Source of the DNA: an uncultured Bacteroidales bacterium | GTDB taxonomy: Bacteria > Bacteroidota > Bacteroidia > Bacteroidales > UBA932 | Reading direction: 5' to 3' | Assembly (NCBI GenBank): GCA_946185205.1 | Contig: CAMHIP010000006.1 | Span: forward strand, 1-42,683 | Length of the DNA: 42,683 nucleotides | Shown: positions 1 to 8,309 of the stretch, piece after piece | Numbering within the stretch: the first letter of the stretch is position 1 | Layout: each line of letters opens with the position of its first letter | Notes under the pieces: model-generated | The model's input: only the letters and a program-made list of their open reading frames with translations | What the model was told of the DNA's origin: nothing | Database searches by the model: none | Made by a program: the position numbers and the translations under genes

Positions 1-311
1 GCGGCTTCAACGAGTGGAAGAACATCGACATCATCAAGGTGCTCATCAACACCGTGGACCGCCTGCTGGGCCGTCCGGAGGGCGCCGACATGGATCTGAT
101 CACCTACGTGACGGACCGGGCCGGGCACGACCTGCGCTACGCCATCGATTCTTCCAAACTGCAGAAGGAGCTGGGCTGGGAGCCGAGCCTGCAGTTCGAG
201 GAGGGGATCGAGAAGACGGTGCGCTGGTACCTCGACAACCAGGCCTGGCTGGACAACGTCACCTCCGGCGACTATCAGAAGTATTACGAACAGATGTACG
301 CGGGCCGATGA
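1..311 (+). CDS. rfbB: dTDP-glucose 4,6-dehydratase, C-terminal part
   Basis: The frame is open from base 3 and ends with TGA at 309-311; the 5' end lies outside the window. The visible roughly 102 residues match the C-terminal substrate-binding region of RfbB/RmlB, an extended short-chain dehydrogenase that converts dTDP-glucose to dTDP-4-keto-6-deoxyglucose for rhamnose and other deoxysugars. Recognisable pieces are NEWKNIDIIKVLINTVDRLL near the left edge, then RAGHDLRYAIDSSKLQKELGW, the conserved RmlB tail. The Rossmann domain and YxxxK active site are upstream of the window. The stop overlaps the next start as ATGA. The family call is firm; membership in a rhamnose operon is inferred because the neighbours are cut off. 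Confidence 0.9.
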   Translation, partial: GFNEWKNIDIIKVLINTVDRLLGRPEGADMDLITYVTDRAGHDLRYAIDSSKLQKELGWEPSLQFEEGIEKTVRWYLDNQAWLDNVTSGDYQKYYEQMYAGR

Positions 312-1090
312 AGCGCCTGTTGACCATCCTGCTGTCCGTCCTGCTGCTGGCAGGACCGCAGGTCCGGGCACAGATGGCGGTCCGGGTGGATACCGCCGCC
401 TTCCGCTCTTCCGCCTCCTTCCGGCCCACGCAGCTGATCGCGCCCGGGGCGCTCATCGTCTCTGGGGTCGGGATCCACTGTTTCGCCCATGAGAGCATCG
501 ACGGCGCCGTGAACCGCTGGGCGCAGGAGTCCTGGCGGGGAGACCGGCCGGAGCGCAATTTCGACAACTACATCCAGTATCTCCCCATCGTGATGGACCT
601 CGGGCTCGGCCTGGCCGGGGCCCGGGCGGAACACGGCCTGCTGGACCGCGTGATCGAGGGCTCGATCGGCTGTCTCGCCCTCGGGGCCCTGTCCTGGGGC
701 TGCAAGTCGATCATCAACTCGCCGCGTCCCAACGGGGTCGATAACCGTTCCTTCCCTTCGGGGCATACGGACTGGGTGTTCATCGGGGCGGAACTCGTGC
801 GGATGGAGTACGGATGGGACTGGGGGATCCCGGCCTACCTGATCGCCACGACGGTGGGCGTGATGCGGATCTACAACAACTGGCACTGGCTGAGCGATGT
901 GCTCTTCGGCGCCGGCCTGGGCATCCTGACCGCCCATATCGGCGGCTGGCTGCTGGAGCCCGTCAAGGACTGGCTGAACATCCCGACCTACACCTGGGGC
1001 TCCGGCCGGCCCGCCGTGCAGGCCGCTTTTGCACCCCGCATCGACCCGGTCAGCGGCGCTTTCTGTCCCGGTTTGGCTTTGAATTTTTGA
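308..1090 (+). CDS. PAP2-family phosphatase with signal peptide
   Basis: 260 residues. The start at 308 is chosen because ATGA overlaps the rfbB stop and gives a clean signal peptide (MKRLLTILLSVLLLAGPQVRAQ); a longer open frame upstream only shadows rfbB. All three PAP2 motifs are intact: K133-x6-R140P141, PSGH ending at H153, and R187-x5-H193-x3-D197. H153 and H193 are the expected catalytic histidines. The enzyme should be an envelope phosphatase acting on a lipid phosphate or pyrophosphate such as undecaprenyl-PP or lipid A phosphate. The exact substrate cannot be read from sequence. Coupling to rfbB and the capD-like gene downstream suggests a role in glycan-lipid metabolism. Confidence 0.88.
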   Translation: MKRLLTILLSVLLLAGPQVRAQMAVRVDTAAFRSSASFRPTQLIAPGALIVSGVGIHCFAHESIDGAVNRWAQESWRGDRPERNFDNYIQYLPIVMDLGLGLAGARAEHGLLDRVIEGSIGCLALGALSWGCKSIINSPRPNGVDNRSFPSGHTDWVFIGAELVRMEYGWDWGIPAYLIATTVGVMRIYNNWHWLSDVLFGAGLGILTAHIGGWLLEPVKDWLNIPTYTWGSGRPAVQAAFAPRIDPVSGAFCPGLALNF

Positions 1091-1131
1091 CTTTCTGCAG
1101 GGATTTTTTTAGGAATTTGCTGATTTTTCTT

Positions 1132-1139
1132 TATTTTTG
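1132..1139 (+). promoter_or_regulatory. -7 box (TATTTTTG) for the capD-like gene
   Basis: TATTTTTG fits the Bacteroidota TAnnTTTG -7 consensus and ends 31 nt before the ATG at 1171. It sits in the AT-rich 80-bp gap 1091-1170, which holds nothing else recognisable. No convincing TTTG -33 box is found at normal spacing. The sequence around it resembles the M16 promoter at 14733. Confidence 0.55.
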
Positions 1140-1170
1140 TGACTTTAAGGCAATTTACTAACCGCATCGT

Positions 1171-3090
1171 ATGCTTCGCATAGGTAATCTGGATAAGTAC
1201 AGCTCCAAGTTTTTGGGGAAGGGTCGTGTGTTCCTCATGGACCTGGCGCTTTCGCTGCTCGTTTCCATCGCAGTGGCCGTTTTTGCGTTTTTCCTGCAGG
1301 TGGACGCCGTCTCCGAGCGTCATTTCGATTTGTTCTGGGGCTTGTCGTCCGTGGCCGGTTCGGCCCTGATGTTCTGGCTGCTCAAGACGTATGTCATCAT
1401 TATCAGGCATTTCTCATTCAAGGATTCCTTCCTCTTCTTTGTGGCCGCCATCGGCAAGATGGCCGTGATGGCTCTGGTGATGCTCCTGTTGGGCTATCTC
1501 AAATGCGACGGCGTCCCTACGATGCTACTGGTGGACGCCGCCTTCACGGTGCTGACCCTGTGCGCCATCCGCCTGCTGATGATTTATGTCTATGATGCTT
1601 ACAAATCCCGGATTCGGGAGCTGCAGAAGCGCTCCCGGGTGCTGGTGTATGGCATCAACGACAAGTCGGTCGCCACGGTCACCCGTCTTCGCGGCTCGAA
1701 GCGCTACGAGGTGGTGGGCTTGATCTCCAACAATCCGCAGGTGGTCCATACCCTGATCGCCGATCAGCAGGTCTATCATATCGATTCCGCCGCCGGGTTT
1801 GAAAAGCTGGTCCGTGACCTGTCCCTGCGCGGCGTCATTTTCACGCAGGAGTCGGACGTGGCGGCGGAGCAGAACAAGCTCGTGCGCTACTGCTCCGAGC
1901 TGGGCATCAAGGTGCTCATCGCCCCGGCCGTGGATGAGTTCGGCGGAGCGGCCGGCGACCATCTGCAGATCCGCAAGATCAAGATCGAAGACCTGCTCGG
2001 CCGCGAGGAGATCAAGATTTCGATGGATGCCATCCAGGCCAATTTCAAGGACAAGGTGGTGCTGGTGACCGGCAGCGCCGGCTCCATCGGCTCCGAACTG
2101 TGCCGCCAGCTGGCCGGATTCGGCATCCGCAAACTGGTCCTTTTCGACAACGCCGAGACGCCGATGCACAACCTGCGGCTTGAACTGGAGGAGCGTTTCC
2201 CGAAACTGGAATTCGTGCCGGTCATCGGCGATGTCCGGCTCCCGATGCGGCTGGATTTCGCTTTCCGGACGCACCGTCCGCAGGTGGTCTTCCATGCCGC
2301 GGCGTACAAGCATGTCCCCCTGATGGAGGAGAATCCCTGCGAGGCCGTGCTGGTCAACGTGGACGGTTCCCGCAACGTGGCGGACAAGTGCATACAGTAT
2401 GGCGTCGAGAAGATGGTGATGATCTCCACCGACAAGGCCGTCAACCCGACCAACGTGATGGGATGCACCAAACGTCTGGCCGAGATCTATGTCCAGAGCC
2501 TGGGCAAGGCCATCGCCGCCGGTGAGGTGGAAGGCAAGACGAAATTCGTGACCACCCGGTTCGGCAATGTGCTGGGTTCCAACGGTTCCGTCATCCCGCG
2601 TTTCCGCGAGCAGATCGAGCGCGGCGGGCCGATCACCGTCACGGACAAGAATATCACCCGCTATTTCATGACCATTCCCGAGGCCTGCCGGCTCGTGATG
2701 GAAGCGGCCACGCTTCCGACCGAGAACCGCATCTGCGTGTTCGACATGGGCAAGCCCGTCAAGATCGACACCCTGGCCCGGCGCATGATCGAACTGGCCG
2801 GACTCGTCCCCGATCAGGACATCGAGATTGTCTATACCGGCCTGCGCCCGGGTGAAAAACTCTATGAGGAGGTCCTCTCCAAGAAGGAGAATACCGACGA
2901 GACCTCCCATGACCGCATCCGCATCGCCCGTGTCCGGGAATACAACTATGCCGACGCCGTCAAGGCCGTCGACGAACTGGCGGAACTCAGCCGCGCCGTC
3001 CGCATCCCGGAGACGGTGAAGCTGATGAAGGAGATCGTCCCCGAGTACATCTCCAACAATTCGCAGTTCGAAGCTTTCGACAAGAAATAG
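1171..3090 (+). CDS. Membrane nucleotide-sugar 4,6-dehydratase (CapD/FlaA1/PglF type)
   Basis: 639 residues, the usual size of membrane-bound UDP-GlcNAc (or UDP-GlcNAc-like) 4,6-dehydratases. Residues about 20-145 hold four hydrophobic helices. Residues 155-255 form a CoA-binding-like Rossmann domain (VLVYGINDKSV). The link DHLQIRKIKIEDLLGRE precedes the catalytic NAD-binding domain with TGSAGSIGSEL at 300-310. The active site is the S-M-K variant typical of this family rather than S-Y-K: S419, M430 and K434 (ISTDKAVNPTNVMGCTKR). It supplies 4-keto-6-deoxy sugar precursors for capsule, O-antigen or protein glycans at the inner membrane. It follows PAP2 by 80 bp but probably has its own promoter. 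Its stop (TAG 3088-3090) abuts the opposing gene's stop. Confidence 0.9.
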   Translation: MLRIGNLDKYSSKFLGKGRVFLMDLALSLLVSIAVAVFAFFLQVDAVSERHFDLFWGLSSVAGSALMFWLLKTYVIIIRHFSFKDSFLFFVAAIGKMAVMALVMLLLGYLKCDGVPTMLLVDAAFTVLTLCAIRLLMIYVYDAYKSRIRELQKRSRVLVYGINDKSVATVTRLRGSKRYEVVGLISNNPQVVHTLIADQQVYHIDSAAGFEKLVRDLSLRGVIFTQESDVAAEQNKLVRYCSELGIKVLIAPAVDEFGGAAGDHLQIRKIKIEDLLGREEIKISMDAIQANFKDKVVLVTGSAGSIGSELCRQLAGFGIRKLVLFDNAETPMHNLRLELEERFPKLEFVPVIGDVRLPMRLDFAFRTHRPQVVFHAAAYKHVPLMEENPCEAVLVNVDGSRNVADKCIQYGVEKMVMISTDKAVNPTNVMGCTKRLAEIYVQSLGKAIAAGEVEGKTKFVTTRFGNVLGSNGSVIPRFREQIERGGPITVTDKNITRYFMTIPEACRLVMEAATLPTENRICVFDMGKPVKIDTLARRMIELAGLVPDQDIEIVYTGLRPGEKLYEEVLSKKENTDETSHDRIRIARVREYNYADAVKAVDELAELSRAVRIPETVKLMKEIVPEYISNNSQFEAFDKK

Positions 3091-5988
3091 CTACTTCCTC
3101 GCGGCCGGCTTGCGGCCGTTGTAGATGTAGCCCAGGGCCTGGCCGAGGATCCATTCCCGGTCGGCCGCTTTCAAGACCGTCTCCACCGGCACGCCGAGGG
3201 AGACGGTCTTGAAGTTGTCTCCCTGGTTATAGACGGCGGCGGCGTATTGAGAGCCGGGGTAGCGGAGCCAGATCCTGGCGCCCTTGCCTGCGGGCTTGAA
3301 GCCGTCGGGGCGCTCCACGCAATAGATCTCCGGATTCGGGTCCTTGCTGAAGGGCATGTCGGCGATGCAGCCGGTGTTGGTGCCGAAGGCATTGGCGAGC
3401 TTGCAGCCGAGCACTTCTTCCACGAAGGCCGCGGCGGCGGGATTCCCCTCGTTGTCCGAGGCGATTGCCGCGCCGCTGACCAGCAGGTTGCTGCCCTGCT
3501 GCACGGCTTTGCGCAGGGCGTCCAGCAGCGGCTCCGGGAAGACCGTGAAACGGTCGGGCCGGGCGCCGCGTCCCGTGGGCGTGCGTCCCTGTTTGCCGCA
3601 GATCAGGTCCACGACGAAGGCGGGCGTCCCGTTGTCCACGAAGGCGTCCCGGGACATCGAGAAGAAGGGGTAGCCGAGCTGGAAGAGGGCCTGGCCGTGG
3701 AGGTAGGGGTAGTCGAAGCTGTTGCCGGCGATGATCTGCCCGGCGCGGTCGTCGTAGGAGGCGCCGAATCCGGGGTAGTCGTTATCGACGTAAAGGGCGG
3801 AGCGGCGGAATTCGTAGTTCTCGCCGATGTAGCCGATCTCCTGCCCGTAGGGGACGCCCGTATCCAGCCGGCTCTCAAAGCCGGCGTAACCGGGACTCTC
3901 CACCCAGGCGGGGGCGGAGACGCGGTCGAAGTTGTTGACGATCAGCACGGGGGCCTTCTGGCTCCCGCGCGGCACGCCTACGGACAGGATCTCCGAAGGG
4001 AAACTCTTTCCGCCGGCGTTGAATGCCACCACTTTGTAGCTGTAGATGTGGCCTGGCTCGATGTCGAGCGTGAGGCCGGGTTCGCGGGTCTCCACACCGG
4101 CGTCGAAGGCGCCGTCGTCGATGCGCGTATAGACGATGTAGCCCTCGCTGGCTGCCGTGGGCTCCTTGGGGTCGTCCGTGGGCTTCCAGTCCAGGCGCAC
4201 CCGCCGTCCGTCTTCCAGCCGGGCGGCAAAGGCCTGCGGCGGCAGGGGCTGCACCCGGTAGGTCGAGCCGTAGAATTCGCTCAGGGTCTTGAGGATCCCT
4301 TTATAGACGGCCCGGCAGACCGTGAAGCGGAAGGACGGGTCGAGGCCGTATTTCATGTCGGCGAAATTCTGGTGGCTGAGCAGTTCCAGGATCATCGCCG
4401 GGACGCCCGCGGTGCGCGGCTCGCTGTAGTTGCGGTCCCAGAGTCCGCGGCGCGACCACTTGGGGTCGAAGTCGAGCCGCAGGTCCTGGACGATCTGGGT
4501 CTGGACATAGTCACACAGCACGCGGCTGATCACGCGGTCGCGGCCGTCGGAGAACTCCCGCTCGCCGTCACAGCGCAGCGTGTAGATGGCGAGCGTGCCC
4601 ACGGTGCTGTCGTTGGGCGTCACCCCCGCGTCGGTATGGAAGGCGAGGGCGAGATCGACGGGGATCTCCTTCTGCTCGCGCATCATCACGGTCCAGGCGC
4701 CGCGGGCGGCATAATCGCAGTTGTAGTCCGTGGGCCAGGCGCGCGTGAGCGTGCTGTCCGCGCCGGCCCACTGCATCCAGTAGTGGGCGCCTTCGGCGGA
4801 AGCCGGCATGCCGGACGTGCGTCCGCCGCGCTCGAGCTTGCCCATGCCGCCGCCGATCTTGACGGCGTCGGCCGTCACCACGGCGTCCGAGGCCCCGCGG
4901 TTGTCCAGTACGACCTTGCCCCGGGTGCCTTCGGCAAATTCGAAGGTGCCCAGGTAGATCCAGGTGCCGCCGCCCATCTTCTGGTTGACGGTGAATTCCG
5001 TCTGGCCGCCGAGGTGATAGACCGTGTAGTGGGCCTCCCGGGTGCTGGCGGGCAGGGTCTTGTAGGAGACATAGACGGCGTAGCGGCCGCGCCGGGCGAT
5101 GTCCGGGGTCCAGCTGGCCGTGGCCGTGGCTTCGCTGCCGCTGCAGCGGGCCTGGCGGGCCGTGCCGGCGCGGAAGGGATGGTCGGAGAAGGTGTAAACG
5201 GCCTTGGTGTCGGCGAATCCTTCGCCGGCGCCGCTCCAGGCGCCCTGTTCGTGGTAGCGGCCCGCCTGGCGCATCAGGCCTTCGCGCGGCCCGCCGAAGG
5301 CCGGGTCGTTGTCCGTGATGATCTCGCGCACCTGCGTGTCGCGCTCGCGGGGCGTCATCACGTAGGCGCCGGCGTTCTCGAGCATCGGGATCAGGAAGGG
5401 GAGGACGTAGGTCTGCGTGTACATGTCCTCCACCGTACGGTGGATGCAGGCGCGCTGCCAGGTCCAAAGGTCATTGGCTTCGTCATAATAGCGTCCGTGG
5501 CTCTGCCAGAGCACGATATAGCGGTCATTGAGTCCCTGCAGCCAGCGGCGTGCGCCCACCTGCTCGATGAAGCGCGGCCGGGTCTGGCGCGGATCGGCGG
5601 TGCTGCGGTCGTAGCCGGACGGCTTGCCGTCGGCGCGCAGCACCGGGGTGGCCAGTTCCTCCAGTTCGTAGTGGTTGGTCAGGATCCGCCCCGGCTCCCA
5701 GTCCTTCCAGCGCCATTCCTTGCGGAGCTGCTCGCGGAACCAGGCCACGTCCGCCTCATGCCAGGGGAAGTAGGAGAGGTTGTTGTTGAAGGTGAGGTCG
5801 ATCTTGTTGCCGGTGACTTCCGCTTTGCTCACCGTCACGCGGTAATCCACGGTCGTGCGGCGTTTGAGCCGGGCGGTGAGGGTGTCGCACAGGGGGCGGA
5901 AATCGCGGACGCGCGGGGCCTGCCCGGCGGCGGGCAGGACGAGCAGCGCGCCCGTCAGGAGCGTGAGGAGGCGGTGTTTACGGAGCAT
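3091..5988 (-). CDS. Secreted amidase-like protein with golvesin and FN3 domains
   Basis: 965 residues with a signal peptide (MLRKHRLLTLLTGALLVLPAAGQA). It resembles Bacteroidota proteins often annotated as xanthan lyase or N-acetylmuramoyl-L-alanine amidase. An Amidase_3-like fold appears split: residues about 155-210 contain WQSHGRYYD (H164), a golvesin/xly carbohydrate-binding-like domain spans about 262-380, then the amidase-like part resumes with AFHTDAG (H451) and AMILELLSHQNF (E535), matching the second His and Glu of zinc amidases. An FN3 domain follows at about 582-678, then a conserved C-terminal region I cannot assign. The likely role is peptidoglycan or glycan turnover in the envelope; the reaction is inferred from motifs. 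It ends the minus-strand operon and overlaps the vanZ-like gene by 34 bp. Confidence 0.75.
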   Translation of the reverse strand: MLRKHRLLTLLTGALLVLPAAGQAPRVRDFRPLCDTLTARLKRRTTVDYRVTVSKAEVTGNKIDLTFNNNLSYFPWHEADVAWFREQLRKEWRWKDWEPGRILTNHYELEELATPVLRADGKPSGYDRSTADPRQTRPRFIEQVGARRWLQGLNDRYIVLWQSHGRYYDEANDLWTWQRACIHRTVEDMYTQTYVLPFLIPMLENAGAYVMTPRERDTQVREIITDNDPAFGGPREGLMRQAGRYHEQGAWSGAGEGFADTKAVYTFSDHPFRAGTARQARCSGSEATATASWTPDIARRGRYAVYVSYKTLPASTREAHYTVYHLGGQTEFTVNQKMGGGTWIYLGTFEFAEGTRGKVVLDNRGASDAVVTADAVKIGGGMGKLERGGRTSGMPASAEGAHYWMQWAGADSTLTRAWPTDYNCDYAARGAWTVMMREQKEIPVDLALAFHTDAGVTPNDSTVGTLAIYTLRCDGEREFSDGRDRVISRVLCDYVQTQIVQDLRLDFDPKWSRRGLWDRNYSEPRTAGVPAMILELLSHQNFADMKYGLDPSFRFTVCRAVYKGILKTLSEFYGSTYRVQPLPPQAFAARLEDGRRVRLDWKPTDDPKEPTAASEGYIVYTRIDDGAFDAGVETREPGLTLDIEPGHIYSYKVVAFNAGGKSFPSEILSVGVPRGSQKAPVLIVNNFDRVSAPAWVESPGYAGFESRLDTGVPYGQEIGYIGENYEFRRSALYVDNDYPGFGASYDDRAGQIIAGNSFDYPYLHGQALFQLGYPFFSMSRDAFVDNGTPAFVVDLICGKQGRTPTGRGARPDRFTVFPEPLLDALRKAVQQGSNLLVSGAAIASDNEGNPAAAAFVEEVLGCKLANAFGTNTGCIADMPFSKDPNPEIYCVERPDGFKPAGKGARIWLRYPGSQYAAAVYNQGDNFKTVSLGVPVETVLKAADREWILGQALGYIYNGRKPAARK

Positions 5989-6395
5989 TTCTCTTTGCGC
6001 ATCTTGGAGAGGTCGATGATGAAGGTCAGCAGGGAGGCGATGCCGATCGCCAGGCAGTCGGCGCCGTAGTCCTTGATGTCCTGGGTCCGGTAGGGGAGCG
6101 AGCCCTGGATGATTTCGGTGACGCCCGCGAATATGCAGCCGACGGCGCAGATGCTGACCAGGGCCGCCAGGGCCCGGAGCGGCGTGTCCGTCAGTTTGTC
6201 ATAGGCCAGGTAGGCGAGCACCGGGAAGGGGAAGAACATGCAGAAATGCACGATCTTGTCCATCGGGATGCCCAGCAGGGTCTTGGGTACGTCCGGGAGC
6301 TTGTGGAAATTGGCGAAGCACAGATAGGCGACGGTCCCGACGTACAGGCACATCGCGATGGTGAAAAGGACGGATCGGGTGCGGCTGGGTTTCAT
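5955..6395 (-). CDS. VanZ-like membrane protein
   Basis: 146 residues with four predicted helices: about 10-30, 45-65, 72-95 and 108-130. The segment PMDKIVHFCMFFPFPVLAYLAY and the later EIIQG...DIKDYGADCLAIGIASL match the VanZ-like family. These are small integral membrane proteins of unclear biochemical function, some linked to lipoglycopeptide resistance. Its ATG (6393-6395) directly touches the msbA stop, and its C-terminus overlaps the amidase gene by 34 bp, so it is translated as part of the operon. It is a family call only; a drug-resistance role is not implied. Confidence 0.8.
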   Translation of the reverse strand: MKPSRTRSVLFTIAMCLYVGTVAYLCFANFHKLPDVPKTLLGIPMDKIVHFCMFFPFPVLAYLAYDKLTDTPLRALAALVSICAVGCIFAGVTEIIQGSLPYRTQDIKDYGADCLAIGIASLLTFIIDLSKMRKEKCSVNTASSRS

Positions 6396-8225
6396 TTACA
6401 GGGACTGCATGTCATGGAGTTTGCGATAGTAGCCGCCCAGCGCGAGGAGTTCCTCGTGCGTGCCGCGTTCGACGATGCGTCCTTCGTGCATCACGACGAT
6501 CTCGTCGGCATGCTTGATGGTGCTCAGCCGGTGGGCGATGGCGATGGTGGTGCGTCCCGCCATCAGTTTCTCCAGGGCCTCCTGGACGCTGCGCTCGGAC
6601 TGGGTGTCCAGGGAAGCCGTGGCCTCGTCGAGGATGAGGATGGGCGGGTTCTTGAGGATGGCGCGGGCGATGCTGATGCGCTGCCGCTGTCCGCCCGAGA
6701 GCTTGACGCCCCGGTCGCCGATGTTGCTGTCGTAGCCGCCTTCCTTCTCCAGGATGAAATCATGGGCGCCCGCGATCCGGGCGGCGGCTTCCACTTCCGC
6801 CGGCGTGGCGTCCTGCTTGCCGAAGGCGATGTTGTTGAAAACGGTGTCGTTGAACAGGATAGGATCCTGGTTGACGTTGCCGATCAGGCCGCGCAGGTCC
6901 TGCACGGCGAGGTCGCGGATGTCGGTGCCGTCGATGGTGATGCGGCCCGCGGACGGATCGTAGAAGCGGGGGATCAGATCGACGAGGGTGGATTTGCCGG
7001 CGCCGCTGGCTCCCACGATGGCGACGGTCTTGCCTTTCGGGATCTCCAGGTCGATGCCGTGCAGCACTTCCTTGCCGTCTTCGTAGCGGAAACTCACGCC
7101 CTCGAAGCGGATGCTTTCGCGGAAACCGTCCAGCGGCCGGGGCTGTGCCGGCTCCCGGATCGGGTTCTGCGCCTGCAGGATCACGTCGATGCGCTCCATG
7201 GAAGCGAGTCCCTTGGGGATGCCGTAGGCGGCCTTGGAGAGGTCTTTGATCGGCTGGATGATGCTGTAGAGGATGGCCATGTAGGCCATGAAGGACGGGG
7301 CGTCGATCACGGCCCGCTCGCCCAGGATCAGCGTGCCGCCGAACCACAGGACGATGGCAATCATCGCGGAGCCGAGGAATTCGCTGACCGGGTGGGCGCT
7401 CGCCTGGCGGACGGCTACCTGGTTGTTCTTGCGGCGCATGTGCTCCGTGACGCCCTCGAAGCGGCGCTCCATGCGCTGCTCGGCGCGGAACGCCTTGACG
7501 ATGCGCAGGCCGCCGAGGGTCTCTTCGACCTGGCTCATCGTATCGCTCCAGTAGCGCTGCGCCTCGGCCGAGTCGGCCTTCAGCTTGCGCCCCGTGAAAC
7601 TGATGATGCCGATCATCAGCGGGGCGAAGATGATCACGAACAGGGTCAGCTGCCAGGACATGCGGAAGAGGACGAACAGGTAGATGGCGATCAGGATGGG
7701 GTTCTTGATCAGCATCTCGATGGTGCTGGTGATGGAGGTCTCGACTTCCTGCACGTCGCCGCTGATGCGGGCGATGATGTCGCCCTTGCGCTCCTGGCTG
7801 AAGAATCCCAGCGGCAGGGCGAGGATCTTGCGGTAGATCTCCATGCGCAGGTCCTTGACCACGCCCGTGCGGATGGGGACCATCACGGCGGCGGCGCCGA
7901 AATAGCAGGCCACCTTGACGAGCACGATCCCGGTGAAGACGAGGCAGAGCATCAGCAGGACCCGGCTCTGGCCGTAGTCGGCGATGTATTGGGAGACGTA
8001 CCAGTAGAGGTTGTTGGAGATCTCGTTGAAGGGCATGCCGCGGTGCCAGGGGATGAACTCGTAGTGGGTTTCGCCCACGTTGAAGAGGATCTGCAGGATC
8101 GGGATCAGCAGCGAGAAGGAGAAGACGTTGAAGACGGCCGAGAGGATGTTGAGGACCACCGAACCGCCGACGTAGCCCTTGTACGGGGCCACGTATCGCT
8201 TCAAGATCTGCCAGAACGCTTTCAT
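6396..8225 (-). CDS. msbA: MsbA-type ABC exporter
   Basis: 609 residues, a typical half-transporter with an N-terminal six-helix ABC_membrane domain (about 1-325) and a C-terminal ATPase. Visible motifs are Walker A GASGAGKST (about 400), Q-loop region NVNQDPILFND, signature LSGGQRQR (about 508), Walker B ILILDEATAS and the switch His in AIAHRLS. Such homodimers in Bacteroidota flip lipid A-linked or other lipids across the inner membrane; lipid A is the leading guess, though a drug or peptide exporter of the same architecture cannot be excluded. It follows the M28-like gene by 84 bp with its own -7 box, and leads directly into vanZ-like and amidase genes. Confidence 0.85.
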   Translation of the reverse strand: MKAFWQILKRYVAPYKGYVGGSVVLNILSAVFNVFSFSLLIPILQILFNVGETHYEFIPWHRGMPFNEISNNLYWYVSQYIADYGQSRVLLMLCLVFTGIVLVKVACYFGAAAVMVPIRTGVVKDLRMEIYRKILALPLGFFSQERKGDIIARISGDVQEVETSITSTIEMLIKNPILIAIYLFVLFRMSWQLTLFVIIFAPLMIGIISFTGRKLKADSAEAQRYWSDTMSQVEETLGGLRIVKAFRAEQRMERRFEGVTEHMRRKNNQVAVRQASAHPVSEFLGSAMIAIVLWFGGTLILGERAVIDAPSFMAYMAILYSIIQPIKDLSKAAYGIPKGLASMERIDVILQAQNPIREPAQPRPLDGFRESIRFEGVSFRYEDGKEVLHGIDLEIPKGKTVAIVGASGAGKSTLVDLIPRFYDPSAGRITIDGTDIRDLAVQDLRGLIGNVNQDPILFNDTVFNNIAFGKQDATPAEVEAAARIAGAHDFILEKEGGYDSNIGDRGVKLSGGQRQRISIARAILKNPPILILDEATASLDTQSERSVQEALEKLMAGRTTIAIAHRLSTIKHADEIVVMHEGRIVERGTHEELLALGGYYRKLHDMQSL

Positions 8226-8232
8226 AATCTCA

Positions 8233-8240
8233 CAAATATA
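8233..8240 (-). promoter_or_regulatory. -7 box (TATATTTG) 7 nt before msbA
   Basis: On the minus strand TATATTTG reads from 8240 to 8233 and only seven bases separate it from the ATG at 8225. Initiation at the usual distance would leave almost no 5' UTR. The rest of the 84-bp gap (8241-8309) holds no gene or clear terminator. Confidence 0.65.
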
Positions 8241-8309
8241 GCAATAATCTTCGATTTTCCTTCCGGTCCCTCCTTCCTGTCCTGCCTCTTCGTCGTGTCC
8301 GGCCGGGGA

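Noticed and set aside
3247..6069. Very long open frame antisense to the amidase-like gene
   Set aside because: High-GC DNA yields long antisense frames; its translation is Gly/Ala/Val/His-rich with no family pattern, and the opposite strand encodes a recognisable protein. The same reasoning removes long antisense frames over secA, xylA, the M16 gene and msbA.
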